Shown piece after piece: positions 1-22,577 of a stretch of DNA of 64,000 bases. The position numbers and the translations under genes are program-made. Under the pieces are notes generated by a model that did not search any database, was not told the DNA's origin, and saw nothing but the letters and a program-made list of their open reading frames with translations. This DNA comes from Edaphochlamys debaryana (taxonomy: Eukaryota > Chlorophyta > Chlorophyceae > Chlamydomonadales): assembly GCA_016858145.1 (NCBI GenBank), contig JAEHOE010000175.1, forward strand, positions 1 to 64,000. Reading direction: 5' to 3'. How positions within the stretch are numbered: the first letter of the stretch is position 1; every line of letters begins with the position of its first letter.

Positions 1-197
1 CAGCTCGTTAGCCCGGGATGCCGCCGCAGCCAGTGTCCTTTGGGGACACACGGGCAGTGCTGTTGAGAATTCGCCTCCGCCCTGCATCAGGCAGTGTCAT
101 TCGGGCAAATGCGGCCATGACGCACGCACGCGTGTCGAACCACACACACACGCCCCTCCCCCCTGTTCCCCCCCTCCCCCGCTCCTACCCCCCGCAG
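1..197 (+). other. Intron (3' part) of the OMA1-like gene
   Basis: The stretch ends in a pyrimidine-rich tract and a CCCGCAG acceptor directly before the first recognisable exon at 198. It shows no convincing coding frame. The part of the protein expected before the zinc site must lie left of the window. Confidence 0.6.
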
Positions 198-2540
198 GTG
201 GTGGTGTTCACGGGCCTGCTGCGCCTGCTGCGCTCCGACCCCCCCCTGCTGGCCACCGTGCTGGGGCACGAGGTTGCGCACGCACTGGCGCGGCACTCGG
301 CGGAGAAGGTGGGGGGCGGCGGGTGGTGGAGGGGGGTGCGTTCGCGCGTGTGTAGGCGGGTGAAGCAGCGTGCGTGGTGAGGTAGAGAGGCAAGAAGTGA
401 AGCAAGCGCTGGGTGTAGTTAGGATGGAGCGGGCGTGGAAAGAGAAACATGTAAGCGGGGGGCGGGGCGGGGCAGGGCTTGGCTCCATCTACCGCCCTGC
501 CTTCGCCTGCACGTCCAGACCCACCGTGCTGCCCACCCCGGAATCCACCTGTTTCTTGCCTGCACCTTTCCCTCAACGCCTCTCTCTCACCACCCGCCTT
601 ACAACCGCAGATGACGCTGGGCATCTTCGCTGCCATTGGCCTCCGTGTGCTGCTGGCGGCCGGCTCGAGGGCCGCCGAGGAGTCCCGAGAGCGGGAGGGG
701 GAGGGGCAGGGCGGGGCGGCGGCGCGGCGGCGGCGGCAGGACGAGCAGGATGCGGCGTACGGCAGGGGCGCGTACGACTCCACCCGTGCCACGGGCGCGG
801 GCTGGCCCTTCCCCAGCCGGGGCCAGGGCCAGGGGCAGGGGCAGGGGGAGAGGAGGCGCCAGGCGGCCCCCATGTTTCTGTACGGTGAGCGGACGGCGGG
901 GGCATGCCCGAGGGGTGGGGGCCGCGGGCCGGGTGCCATGGACCCCAGGAGAGGGGGGCCTGTGTGTTGAAGGGTGGCCCAGTACGCAACCTCGTCGCCC
1001 GCTCGTGGATGTTGTGCCATGCCAGGAGGTTCCTTACCGTCCCCGTCTCCCCTGTCCCCCTCTGCCCCCCCCCCAGGCGATGAGGACGATGACTACTCCC
1101 TGGGCCCCGGCTCCCTGGTGTCGGCACTGCTGGAGGGGAGCGGGGGCTCGGCGCAGGCGGCGGCGGCGGAGTTCGCGCGCCACGCGGCCAGCGCCGCCTA
1201 CGGTGAGCGGCCCCTGATGCACAGTGCACATGCACTAGAGAGTCACGCACAAGGTCGCGAGAAGCCGGCCATCCATCCCTGCTTCCGCAATCCTCCCTAC
1301 CCCCTCCCCACCCCGCAGCCACCCGAGGCGGCCCCGCCGCCCGCCCCCAGCGCCTGCCCCCCTCCCACCCGCTCATGTCCCCCGAGGTGGTGTCCCTGCT
1401 CAACGGCCTGCTGCTGCAGCTGCCCTTCTCCAGGTGGGGAGGGTCGCGTGTGTGGGGGAGGGGAAACGCTTTTGCAAGGGCCTGGCTGCTGCAACCTCTG
1501 CCCCGGCCACCAACACCATTCAGAACCTCCCACACACACACCTCGGCAATCCCCTCTCCTTCCCCTCCCCTCCCCTCCCCTCCCCACCTCTATTTCCCCC
1601 CCCCCAAAGGCGCGCCGAGTCCGAGGCCGACCTCATCGGTCTCAAGCTCATGGCGGTGGCGGGGTACGACCCGGCGCAGGCGCCACGCACCTTCAGGCGA
1701 GGGGGGCTGGGTGTGTGTGTTCTATCAGTGTGGCTGTGGCGGTCCCCTGGGAGGGGGAGCCCGGAGGGGGAGAGAAGGCGTGGCTGGGGAGGGAGGTCCC
1801 AGGGCGGGCCGTCGGCAGCGTGGCGCCCTGTCTAACCCACTCCGCCCCCCACCCCTGCCCCTCACCATGCCCCCCCTCCCAAGGCTGCTCGAGGAGGCAG
1901 AGCACGGGCGCAAGCGGGGCCTGCTGGGGGGCCTGGGGGCGCTGGGCTCCCCCGTATCCAAGGCCGCATCGCTGGGCTGCACCCACCCGCGCAGGTGCGC
2001 TACTGAAGAGGCTTGGGGAAGGGTATCAGGGGTAGGGGAGGGGTTAGCAGCTGCTCGCATACCGCGAAGCGTGACCAGGTGCAAGGGCTTCCCAGGTGGG
2101 CGTCGGGGTGTTGGGATGTGGGGGGCACGAGCGGAAGCCATGCCAGGCGACCGGAGGGCTACGTGCGTAGCCGCTCAGTCCCAGCAGGTAGGGTTCTAAC
2201 TCCCCCGGACCCCTTCCCCCGAACTGCCCGCAACCCCCGTTTCTTGTTCCCACCCCATGGTTTCCCCACGGCATCCCCACGCCCCCCAGTGCCCACCGCG
2301 TTAAGGCGCTCCAGGCGGAGGTGGCGGCCATGGAGGAGGCGGGGCCGCAGGTGAGGGGTGGTGGAGCGAGGGGGCAGGGACGGGGCAACGGCCCATGTCC
2401 TCTCCTTCCCGTTAGCTTGCCGTTTCTCCTTCCCGTCACCTTGCCGCTGCTTGTACTCTCACCCCATCCGTCTCCCGCCCCCCCCCCCCCCCCAGGGCTA
2501 CCACCACGTCTTCACGCACCCCGGCTACTGGAGCCTGTAA
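198..2540 (+). CDS. OMA1: OMA1-like M48 family zinc metalloendopeptidase, 5' partial
   Basis: Exons are 198-308, 611-884, 1077-1202, 1319-1433, 1610-1696, 1884-1994, 2290-2350 and 2496-2540 (TAA); all phases agree, giving about 309 residues of the C-terminal part. Exon 1 holds the gluzincin motif GHEVAHALARHSAEK (HExxH). Exons 4-5 give LNGLLLQLPFSRRAESEADL, whose ESEAD supplies the third zinc ligand, followed by GLKLMAVAGYDP; the order matches plant and yeast OMA1. A late CTHPRSAHRVKAL segment matches the conserved (S)THP region. In the family, OMA1 is an inner-mitochondrial-membrane protease that acts on membrane proteins under stress. A Gln/Gly- and Arg/Glu-rich stretch in exon 2 and an acidic stretch in exon 3 expand the catalytic domain beyond the usual length. 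The intron after exon 5 uses a GC donor (AG|GCGAGG). The start lies outside the window. Confidence 0.88.
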
Positions 2541-5248
2541 GGCCTCCCCCCTCGGCCTCCGAGGCACAGCAATAGGTGAAGCAGGTGCACGAGGGCACGC
2601 TCGGCTCCAGGCCCCCAGTCACCCAGCGCTGGGCGCAGGCCTGATCGTGCGTGCTGTGGCGTGGCGTGGCCAGGGGGGGCAGTGCACGCCCAGCACGGGG
2701 CGCGGCCTTGGGAGACTCCTGCATGGGCCCGGCGGCATCGGCTCGCTGCCCGGCATTGAGGGGAATCGAGGCGGCTGCAGCGCTGGGTCCCACCCACGCA
2801 CGGGGCTAGACATGGTGGCAGGACATAACTGGGATGTGGTGTGGTGAGGGGTGTGAAGACGGTGACGAAGGCGGAGCGCTGAGGCTCGACGACCGGGAGT
2901 TGTACACAGGCAGATGTTACGTTGGGATGCGCTTGTCCGTTGCGGGGTGGCCACTATGGGCCGCCGAGGCCTGGGTGAAGGGCCGTGGGATGCTGGCGAC
3001 ATGTGGGCTGGCGGTTGGGGCTCGGTCATGGACGAGCATGGGCCGTACCGCAAGAGGACGTGGTCCATCGGGCGCGTGCCGAGAGGGCGTGTGAAGGGCA
3101 GGAGGGTGCCTGCCCGTCGACGAAGGCTCCAAGCGGGGTTACAACGAAAGCCGAACACAGGACCGGCCCCGCAGCTTAGCCTGGGGCCCACGTGGTACCC
3201 CGCCGGCTGCGTGGCCCCGTGAATACTTCCAGCCCAATTTCCTACGGCTTTAAGCGCTCTTCCCTTCATATAAGTACGTTCATGAATGGGTTGCTTCCCG
3301 CCGCACGCGCATACGGACCTCCCGCATCCGCCACACTGACCAGAAACAGCACACCAGCAGTCTGCGCAGCACAGGGTTTGGCCGCGCACGTCCCAGGCTC
3401 GCACACACTGTGGGGGTCAGCACATGTGCAGCCCCGCACACGCACACGGTACCAGGAACGCAGCCCCCCCTTCTTTGTCATAACGTGACGCAAATACATC
3501 AAACAGTGCGCTTCCTCTCCTAGTTCAGGTGCTCCGCCCCACACGCAAAAGCCTGCCCTTACCTCTAGCCAGCACACAGATGGGTTGCCTACCGATCTAG
3601 CCCACCTCACACGGGCAGGAGGCCTCTGCGACAACCAAATGCGCTCAGCGGTGCCAAATGCTCTCCACACACACGTCACTTCCTTCGGGTCTCGCGCAAT
3701 CGCGCCCACTCCGCCTTAGATAAGCGGTAACAACCTGACCTCATGCGCCCGCACGCAAAAGCTCTATGCGGCTCTTGCGCCCACACCGCCTCCCCTTCTT
3801 CGTGTCAAGGCCCTCACCTCATACGGCTGCCCCAGAGGCCGCCCGCCTACCTCCAGCTGCTGCACCCCAGGCGCCCAGCCGCCCCCTGCGAGCACAGAAG
3901 CCCCACGGCTGCCGCGGACAGCGCAAAGAAACCGTGCTAGGCGCCAGCACGGGGCATGCGACAACGCCCAGTCCCCAACCACGCAACCGCCAGCGCCAGC
4001 CAACCAAAGGGACCACGATTATCGCCGCCGCAGTAACTGGGCCTTCTGCACGCCAGACCCTACACGGGCATCACGGCTTGGGTCCACACCGCGACGGCGC
4101 ACCTACCCCGGGCTATAACAAACAAGGGCCACCCCTGGAGCCCGGTCGCCATACCCTCACTGCCGCACGCCTGGCTTTGCCCACACAGCCACACAAGCTG
4201 TCGGCAGTCCGTGCTGTGAACGACGGCAACCGGCACAGTCCCACACAGTCTCCTGCGGCAGCCGCACCGGCCTGCCGCACCCACGCCCAGAAGTTCAAAC
4301 CCAGGCACAGTGCGTTGTAGAGAGAGAACGCTAGTTGCATTGCTCGCCCCTCACCCACCGGGGGCACCAGGCCACTCGCCTCTCACCCCTCTGGCTCTCG
4401 CCGAGAGCCTCGGCGCCGCACGCGAGGCGCGCCCCGCGCCCAAAACCCGTGCCGCCGCGCCCCCTGGCCGCGTGAATCTCTGAGGGCTCGAAGAAAGACA
4501 TCTACCAGGCACCCCATTCCGCAACCCAGTTGGCACAACACTGCCACCCGCGCTGCTGTCACCCAAGGGCGCAGCCAAGCACCTGCACCAGCAATGATCG
4601 TCCTCCTACTCTGCCCCTGGACCTGCGGCGCCGGGCCCGTGCCACCGCCGCATAACTACGTCACCCCTTTCACCACATGCGCCCGCTACCCCAGGACTGG
4701 GCCCCCTCAGAAGGGCCGGCCGGGCCTACCGGTCCCTCCCGCACTCGACATGCACCGTGGGACGAGCATGCGACCATTCACGTTGTCGATTGAAAGCTCG
4801 TTCCGTGTTGATGCAGCGAGTCCGTACTACCCTTCCCTCACCTGCCCCCCACATGCCCTGCTAGCACCCCGGGGCCAAGCCCGGCGCTTACCGCGCATGC
4901 ACCCCGCCTGGCCCCGGCCCCGTCCCTTGCGTTCTCCCTCGGCCCCACATCGCTGTGGGTGTGGGCGGTGCCTCCCCTCCCTCTCTCCCCACCCGCATCC
5001 GCGCTGGCCGCCCACGGCCGCAGCGCTGCGGAGGCGCCCGCTCGCGATCCGACGCCGGCTCCGCTGCGAGAGACGAGACGCGGCGCAGCCGCGCCCCACC
5101 CTCCCTTGCTTCGCTCCGACGGGGCCGCGCGCCAGCAGCTGCTTCCCCTCCGCAGCCTCCTCCCGCCTCCGCAGCCTGCTGCTGCCCCCGCCGGCAGCCG
5201 CCGCACTCCACGCCCCCGGGCTCCCCGGCCTCCTCGGCTCGGCTCGTT
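2541..5248. other. Intergenic region between OMA1 and the kinase (convergent ends)
   Basis: This holds the 3' UTRs of the OMA1-like gene (+) and the kinase gene (-). Several open frames exist, for example on the minus strand at 3266-3709, but none shows a recognisable domain, a supported splice model or a conserved-looking sequence. I see no RNA gene. Confidence 0.5.
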
Positions 5249-15355
<10,107 letters not shown>

Positions 15356-16259
15356 CTGCCAGCACCGCACGAACCCAGCACGTTCCGCCCGCTGGCGGAG
15401 ACACCCGGCCCCAGCAACGGCCTCCGGGGGTATGCACTGACGGATAGGGACGGGCTCTGCCTGACACCCGGGTCCTGCCCCATTTGCACACCCGTGAGGC
15501 TCGTCCCTTCCCCGCTGACGGCCTGAGCCTTGCCCCGGGCCCCTGCTGATGGGGAACACGGGGTGAAGCCATTAAGAGGATGTGTATGTGCCCCAGAAGG
15601 CAGAAGCCCGCACGGGTGGCATTGATGAACGCCTTGCTGGGTTGAGGGGGCGCGGTGCAGAACCAAACGGGGAGGGCGCGACGAAATGGGGATCTGGGGA
15701 CGTGGGGACCTGACTTGGGGACTAAATTATGCCGGGCTCCGCGTTGGGGGAAAGGAGACACCGGAGACGAAAGGGGAGGGGGGTGCATTCTGTTGAGAGA
15801 TGAGCAATAGGGGCAAGGATCCCCATGCATGACGAGAACACACTGGGACCCTGAGAGGGATGAAAGCAGGTTGGGAGTTCGCTGCAGTGCCATCCGTCAG
15901 GAGGGTCAAAGCAGCGTGCAGCTATGTGGGTCACGGCAGCCGGGGGGTCAATGCAACCGGGGGGGTAGATGACATCAACGAAGCGTAGCGCTTGGGGGGG
16001 GGTCAGTGCAACGTGCAGCAAGCCGGGTCTCGCCCTCCCCGGGGCTGCCCCTGCCCCTGACGCTTGCCCCGTTGCCCCACAGCTCATCCCCACCGCCCCT
16101 GACGCTTGCCACACTGCTTGCTTTGGCCTCAAGCCAGCGCCACCTGCCCCACCTAGGGCCTCGTCAGACCGTGTCAGACCCCAAGACCTGGACCCTTCAG
16201 GCGAGTGCGGGGGAAGGGCACGCTCCAGTCCTCTTGAGTCGGGTCCCACGGGACCAGCC
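15356..16259. other. Region between the kinase 5' end and the decayed exon copy
   Basis: This must hold the true 5' end and promoter of the kinase gene. I could not find a supported first exon. Open frames on both strands lack domains and splice support. Confidence 0.4.
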
Positions 16260-16420
16260 CGCACCATGCCGCCAGCCCGTGTGCTTCCCGACGTCTTCGT
16301 GCAACTGCACATGCTCTAACCAACGACGAATGCCGTCTGCGGGGACTAGAGATCGGCACTGCATGGCGCACACATCCTCCTGAGGAAGCTAGAGAGTTGC
16401 GTACCTGGTGGGTCTGGCGC
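16260..16420 (+). pseudogene. Decayed inverted copy of a kinase-gene exon (inverted repeat arm 2)
   Basis: Read on the plus strand, this matches the kinase-gene exon at 14399-14475 and its upstream intron. The acceptor AG of the intact copy (GTTAG|GGGAC) is changed here (TGCG GGGAC), the next codons read TAG instead of TAC, and a one-base deletion (CACACATCC versus CACACATTCC) shifts the frame. The tail PPEEARELRTWWV is still readable. It is therefore non-functional as an exon. It ends about 210 bp before the phosphorylase start, so it may lie in that gene's promoter or 5' UTR. Confidence 0.7.
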
Positions 16421-16631
16421 GCGAGTTGAGCATCAGTTCACGGTGGGAAGCCCGTTCGGGTACGGGCCGACGGCCGCATGTTGCGGGCATGAACGCATGT
16501 TGCGCCCGATTCCCGACAGGCGCTGCTCTTGACCGCGGATCCTTACCCGACAGTGTACATACTTCCTTGGGTACAGACACGACGTGCTAGGCGTTGCCAA
16601 CGTTACTGGGTTCTGACTTGTAGTGTTTCGG

Positions 16632-19600
16632 ATGGCCCTCCGCGTGGGGCTTGGGGCCCCGGCTGCGGCCGCTCGGCCTGCAGCCTTGGGTGCTTCCTCG
16701 CATGTGGTGGTGCCTCAGGTGCTCCGCAGCTCCTCGGCTGCGCCCACTCGCCGCGTGGTCTCGGCAGCACCCTCGGCGCGCAGCACCCCGCAGCCGCTTC
16801 GTGTGGCCGCTCCTGACGCTGCGACCTCGACCAGCGGCGACGTGAACATCACTGTCGAGAACTCCGACTCCAATTACACGATCATCAGCGTGCAGGCGGC
16901 CAACAAGCCCGGGCTGCTGACATCTATCACGGTGGGTCCGCGCAACGAGGTTTGTTTACAACACGTGACGCTTGCGCTTGGGGCACTCGTTGGGGTACCC
17001 GTGAACACTGCGTGCGTGGGATACGGACCTGGCTTGAGCTTCCGGGGCTTCCGGGACTTGCGATTCTTGCGGCGCAACATGTTGGGGCTTTCCCCCGCGA
17101 CTCCTCGCGCAGAGCCTGTTCCGCGATCTGGGCGTCGACGTTGGCAAGGCCGTCGTCGAGGGCGATGAGACGCGCATCAACGACAAGTTCTACGTGCGCT
17201 CATTGGAGGGCGGCAAGCTGTCGGCCGACAAGGTCCAGGACGCTGTGAAGGCTCTGGACGTGCTGCTCCGCAGCAAGCCCAGCAGCACGGATGTCAGCCG
17301 CCCCAAGTTCGAGGCGCAGGGCCAGGGCCAGCAGGGCAAGTCCCGCCTCTACACGCTGATGGGTGAGTGCCACAACCCCGCGAGCGCCCCTGCTCCCCGC
17401 TCACCCCGAGCTACCTGCTGCGTGCCTATCGAGTGCGCTGAACGCTAGAGCACACAGCACAGGACCGTGCCCCGGTGCATGTCTTCAGGAGGGCCCCCCT
17501 GCACACACGCAACTGCAACAGCCGCAGCCTTGGTCACGCACGTAGGCGTTACCCCGCCCATCTGCCGTGGCTCGCGGGTCGTGGTCCGAAGCCTGCTCCC
17601 TTGCCGTCCTCTCCCTGCTTCCTCCGCCAGCATCGGCCCTTGCACCCCACTTTGCACTGTTCGCGTGCCCCTATAGCCAGCCTGCCCCCGTGGCGTGGTC
17701 CCTACAATTGCTGGCTGGCTGTCTCCACCCCCCCCCCATGTGCCTCCCTCTGCTGAGCTCCGGCTTGCACGTCCGGGCGTGGCCCCCTGTGCGCGCGACT
17801 CGGGCGGCTGGTCTCGCTGCTTCCCATGTTGTGATTCTTGCCATCCCCTCGATTCCCGCTACAACGACCCCCTCACCGCACGCCACCATCTGCACACCGC
17901 ATCAAGAGCCCTATCACCTCCCACGGCCGGTGCCCTCCCACCCAGCGTCTGGACAGGCCCTCCCACAGCCTGATCGCAGCCTATGTCCTCTGGTGATCCC
18001 CATAGCTTCCCACGGCCGACCCCAGGCTCCGCTCTAGCCCCTCTTCCACTCCCGCCTGGCTGTAGCGCTACCGCTCCTCTCTTCCCCACCCCCACGCTCC
18101 ACCCCGCTCCTGCACCCCCCCAAGCTCCGCAAACCCCTCAAACTCACGCGCCCCTCCCTCCCCCCTGCCCCAGACACCTACATGAAGAACGACGTGCTGT
18201 CCATCCAGGAGGACATCGTCAACCACGTGGAGTACACCATGGCCCGCTCCCGCGTCAACTTCGACAACTTCGAGGCCTACCAGGCCACCGCCTTCTCCTT
18301 GCGCGACCGCCTCATCGAGCGCTGGAACGACACGCAGACCTGGTTCAAGTGCGTGGGGCGGGGTGGGGGGGTGAGGGTGGGGGCTACAGGAGGTGCAAGG
18401 CGTGGGGGGCAGCACGGGACGCGGGGCGGGGGGAGCTGGAGCGGGAGTGCGGGCTGTGGGGGCTGCAAGTCAGCTCGGGAGATGCCAGAAAGGGGCTGAC
18501 GGGTGGAAGCTGGAGGGTTGGAGGCGACCGGGGACGAGGCGCGCTGACCCCGCCACACCTGCCTGCCGCCTCCGCAGGGAGAAGGACCCCAAGCGCGTCT
18601 ACTACCTGTCCATGGAGTTCCTCATGGGCCGCTCGCTGCTCAACACGCTGTACAACCTGGACATCAAGGACGCGTACACGGAGGCGCTGGCGGAGCTGGG
18701 GTGAGGGGGGCATTGAGGGGCGGGGGGAGAGCGAGGAGGGTCTCATCCATCTCAGTGGGCCGGCCCAGTCCACCGTCGCTCCCGCACTACAGACCCTCGC
18801 CGCCACCCCACTGAGGTCCCGAACCTCGCTGAGCTCCAGGCGCCTGCCGCTCACATGCCTGCAACACTCCTCTCAAACCTGCCCCCCGCCCCCCACCCCC
18901 CCAGCTACGACCTGGAGACCCTGGCCGAGCAGGAGCGCGACGCCGCCCTGGGCAACGGAGGCCTGGGCCGCCTGGCCGCCTGCTTCCTGGACTCCATGGC
19001 CACCCTCAACCTGCCCGCGTGGGGGTACGGCATCCGCTACCAGTACGGCATGTTCCGCCAGGTGGGTACCTGTACGGCGCCGCGGTGGGGTGGGGGATGG
19101 GGCAGGGGTGCAGACGGTAGAGGGGGGGTTGGGAACTGTGACGGAGGAAACGCTCCCTGGCCCCACTGCCTGACGAGTCCGTGCCCCGCTCCTCGTGCCC
19201 CTCCCCCTCCCTCGGCCCGCAGACCATCAACAACGGCTTCCAGCACGAGCAGCCCGACTACTGGCTGACGTTCGGCAACCCCTGGGAGATCGAGCGCCTG
19301 ATCGTGTCGTACCCGATCAAGTTCTACGGCCACGTGTCCGTGGTCAACGAGGACGGCAAGCAGATCTTCCGCTGGAACGCGGGCGAGACGGTACGGCAGG
19401 GCGCTGGGGGGAGGGGCTCAGGGAGGGGGGAGGGGGCCGGCCCAGGCCGTGGCGATGGGATGAATGACCCCCGCCCCCCGTTGCAAGAAAGGGAGGGAAA
19501 GGAGGGGTTTGGCTCGAGGCGTTGACAGGATGGCTGTGGAACGCCCAGTACGGCTCTTCACTCGTTGCTGCATGTTGGCCTGTCGTACACCCAGGTGACG

Positions 19601-22542
19601 GCCGTGGCGTACGACAACCCGATCCCGGGCTTCGGCACCCGCAACTGCATCAACCTGCGCCTGTGGGCCGCCAAGCCCAGCAAGGAGTTCGACCTGGAGG
19701 CCTTCAACACGGGTGGGGGGGGGGGAGCGGGGAGGGGGGGGGAGGGGGGTGGCGTTGGCAGGAGTTGGAAGGGCGGGACGCGGGCGCGGAAGGAACGCTT
19801 ATGGGACTTGTGAGGCGCGAGAGGGCCGACGCGTCGTCCGCAGAGGGAATGCATACCCCCGCCTACCACCCTCACTCCCCACCCACCACCCACCACCACC
19901 CTCTCCTGCACACCCGCCCCAGGTGACTACGTGGCCGCCATCCTGAGCAAGCAGCGCGCCGAGACGCTGTCCTCCGTGCTCTACCCCGACGACCGCACCT
20001 ACGAGGGCAAGGAGCTGCGCCTCAAGCAGCAGCACTTCTTCGTGTCGGCGACCATCCAGGTGGGGGGGGGGACAGGGGGGGAGAGGAAGGGGGGGCGGGC
20101 TGAGCTGGGGAGGAAGGGGGGGCGGACAGGGGGAAGAGGAAGGGGGGGCGGGCTGGGCTGGGGAGGAAGGGGGGGCTACCAGGGATGGGAAGGGAAGTAG
20201 GACGGGCTCGAGGGGCGCCTTGGCCAAGGCACCGACCAACCGTACCCCACCTCCACGACCCGCCCAGGACTGCGTGCGGCGCTACCGCGACGCGCACCCC
20301 GACTCGTGGGACGCCTTCCCCGAGAAGGTGGCCTTCCAGCTCAACGACACGCACCCCACCATCGCCGTGGCGGAGCTCATGCGCGTGCTCATGGACGAGC
20401 ACCGCCTGGGCTGGACCAAGTCCTGGGACATGTGCAACAAGGTGGGGGGGGGAGGGACGGAGGGGGGAGGGGCGGAGGGGAAAGGCGGGGGTGGACTGGG
20501 ACACTTGTAACAAGGTGGGGGGGGCGGAGCGTGTTTGGAGCTGAGCGGGGTGGTGTGTGGAAGGGGGGCGAATGGGGACTATGGGGGGGGGCGGAGGACG
20601 AGGCCGTGGGCGCGTGTTCGGGGGCGGGCAGGAGGCGGGGAGGGGCATGATGAGGCGCGGAGAGGCAGAGGAGGGGGAGGTCAGGGCAGGCGGAGGCGCA
20701 GGCCGGCCAGGGGGCGAGGAGCCAGCCCCCGGCCATGTGTCACAGGGGTGGATCAAGGGGGCGAGAAGGCGATGAAACGCGCGCGGTCAGTGGTGTGGTG
20801 TGCCCAAGGCATCGTGCAGCCACGTCGCGGAGGCTGAAGCCACGATATCGGAATGTGGAGGCTGGCGGTGCGGAGCCGCAGACGCCAGGGAGCCGCCTGC
20901 ACACCCCTCCCAACCCCGCTCCGCACCGTCCCCTAACGCCACGCCCCCCCCTACCCTCTACCCCCGCCCCCTGCCCCAGGTGTTTGCCTTCACCAACCAC
21001 ACGGTGCTGCCCGAGGCGCTGGAGCGCTGGCCCGTGGCGCTGATCGAGAAGCTGCTGCCGCGGCACATGCAGATCATCTATGACATCAACTGGCGCTTCC
21101 TGCAGACGGTGGGGGGGGACATGGGGAGAGGAAAAGGGGCAGGGTGGGGAGGGAAGGAGGGAGGGGGTGTACGTGGTGTACAAACTGGTGGACGGCGGTC
21201 GGGCGGTAGGAGTGGGAGTGGGGAGCGGGGCATGGGGCGTGGGGAAGGGAGGCAAGGGTCATAGGTGCTGGCGTAGGGGGGCGGAGGGGAGGCGTAGCTA
21301 CAGGCTGGGCGGGCGGGTCCTGCCTCGCGTGTTTGCCAGCCCTGGCTGATGTCTCCCCTTCCCCTGCCAACTCCGCCCCCAGGTGCGCAACAAGTACGGC
21401 GACGACTGGGAGCGCATCAGCCGCATGTCCATCATCGAGGAGCAGCCCAGCGGGGAGAAGTGAGCGGCGCTGGGGGGGGAGGGAGGGAGGGCGGGCAGAC
21501 ATGAGGCAGGCGGGCGGAGCGGATCAGGGCCGGGCCGGGCCGCTCTGGGGGTGTGAGTCTGAGAGGAGGACTGGACTGACGGAAGGGTTCAGGGCAGGGA
21601 GGGAGGGCGAGGACAAGGGCTGTCCCCTAACCCTAACCCCCCCTCCCCTTCCCTCCCCCCCAAAGGGTGGTCCGCATGGCCTACCTGGCGGTGGTGGCCT
21701 CCCACACGGTCAACGGTGTGGCGGCCATCCACTCGGAGATCATCAAGGACACCATCTTCAAGGAGTTCTTCGACCTCTGGCCGCAGAAGTTCCAGAACAA
21801 GACCAACGGTGGGGGCGGGGGAGCCGGGGGATGCCGCAGGGGCTCAGGGGTTTGGAGCCTGGGGAGGGGGCGGCTGGGTGCGGCTCCTGGGACGGGGTCA
21901 TCGCTACCGCTACCGCGACGACCCGGCCGCTGATACGGTATCATGAGCACCGCCCCGGCCCCACCCCACCGCATCCATGCGCCCGCAGGCGTCACGCAGC
22001 GCCGCTGGCTGGCGTTCTGCAACCCGCCGCTCCGCAACCTCATCACCAAGAAGCTGGGCAACGACGACTGGATCCTGCACCTGGACAACCTGCGCGCGCT
22101 GCGCACCAGCGCCGACGACGCCGCCCTCCAGGTGCGCTCGGCCCCCCCCTCCCCCCCCCTGCCGCCATGGGCCCCGGCGTCGGGCCTAGTGCCTGGCTCG
22201 TCCCCAGCTCCGCCCCAGCTCGGCCGCGGCCGCCCTGCAGCACCGCGTCTGACCCCCTTCCCCCTGCCCGCTCCCCCCCCCCAGGCGGAGTGGCGCTCGG
22301 TGAAGCAGCAGGCCAAGGTCAAGGCCGCGGCGCTCATCCACCGCCTCACGGGTAGGGCCGCGCCCGGGTGGGGGGAGCTGCGGGAGGAGGTGTGGGGAAG
22401 GCGCTGGGGGATTCTGCCCACCAGGTCCCAACCTCGTCACCAGTTCCCGCCTCCTCCCACCCCACCTCCCACAACTCCACCCACCCCACCCACCTCCACC
22501 CCCCCAGGCGTCAAGGTGAACACCAACGCCATGTTCGACATC

Positions 22543-22577
<35 letters not shown>

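Noticed and set aside
573..1541. 322-codon minus-strand frame over the OMA1-like gene
   Set aside because: It crosses several well-supported OMA1 exons and introns and has only Pro/Arg/Gly-rich shadow sequence.
3266..3709. 147-codon minus-strand frame in the OMA1-kinase gap
   Set aside because: No recognisable domain, no splice context and no neighbouring exon; chance openness is common in this base composition.
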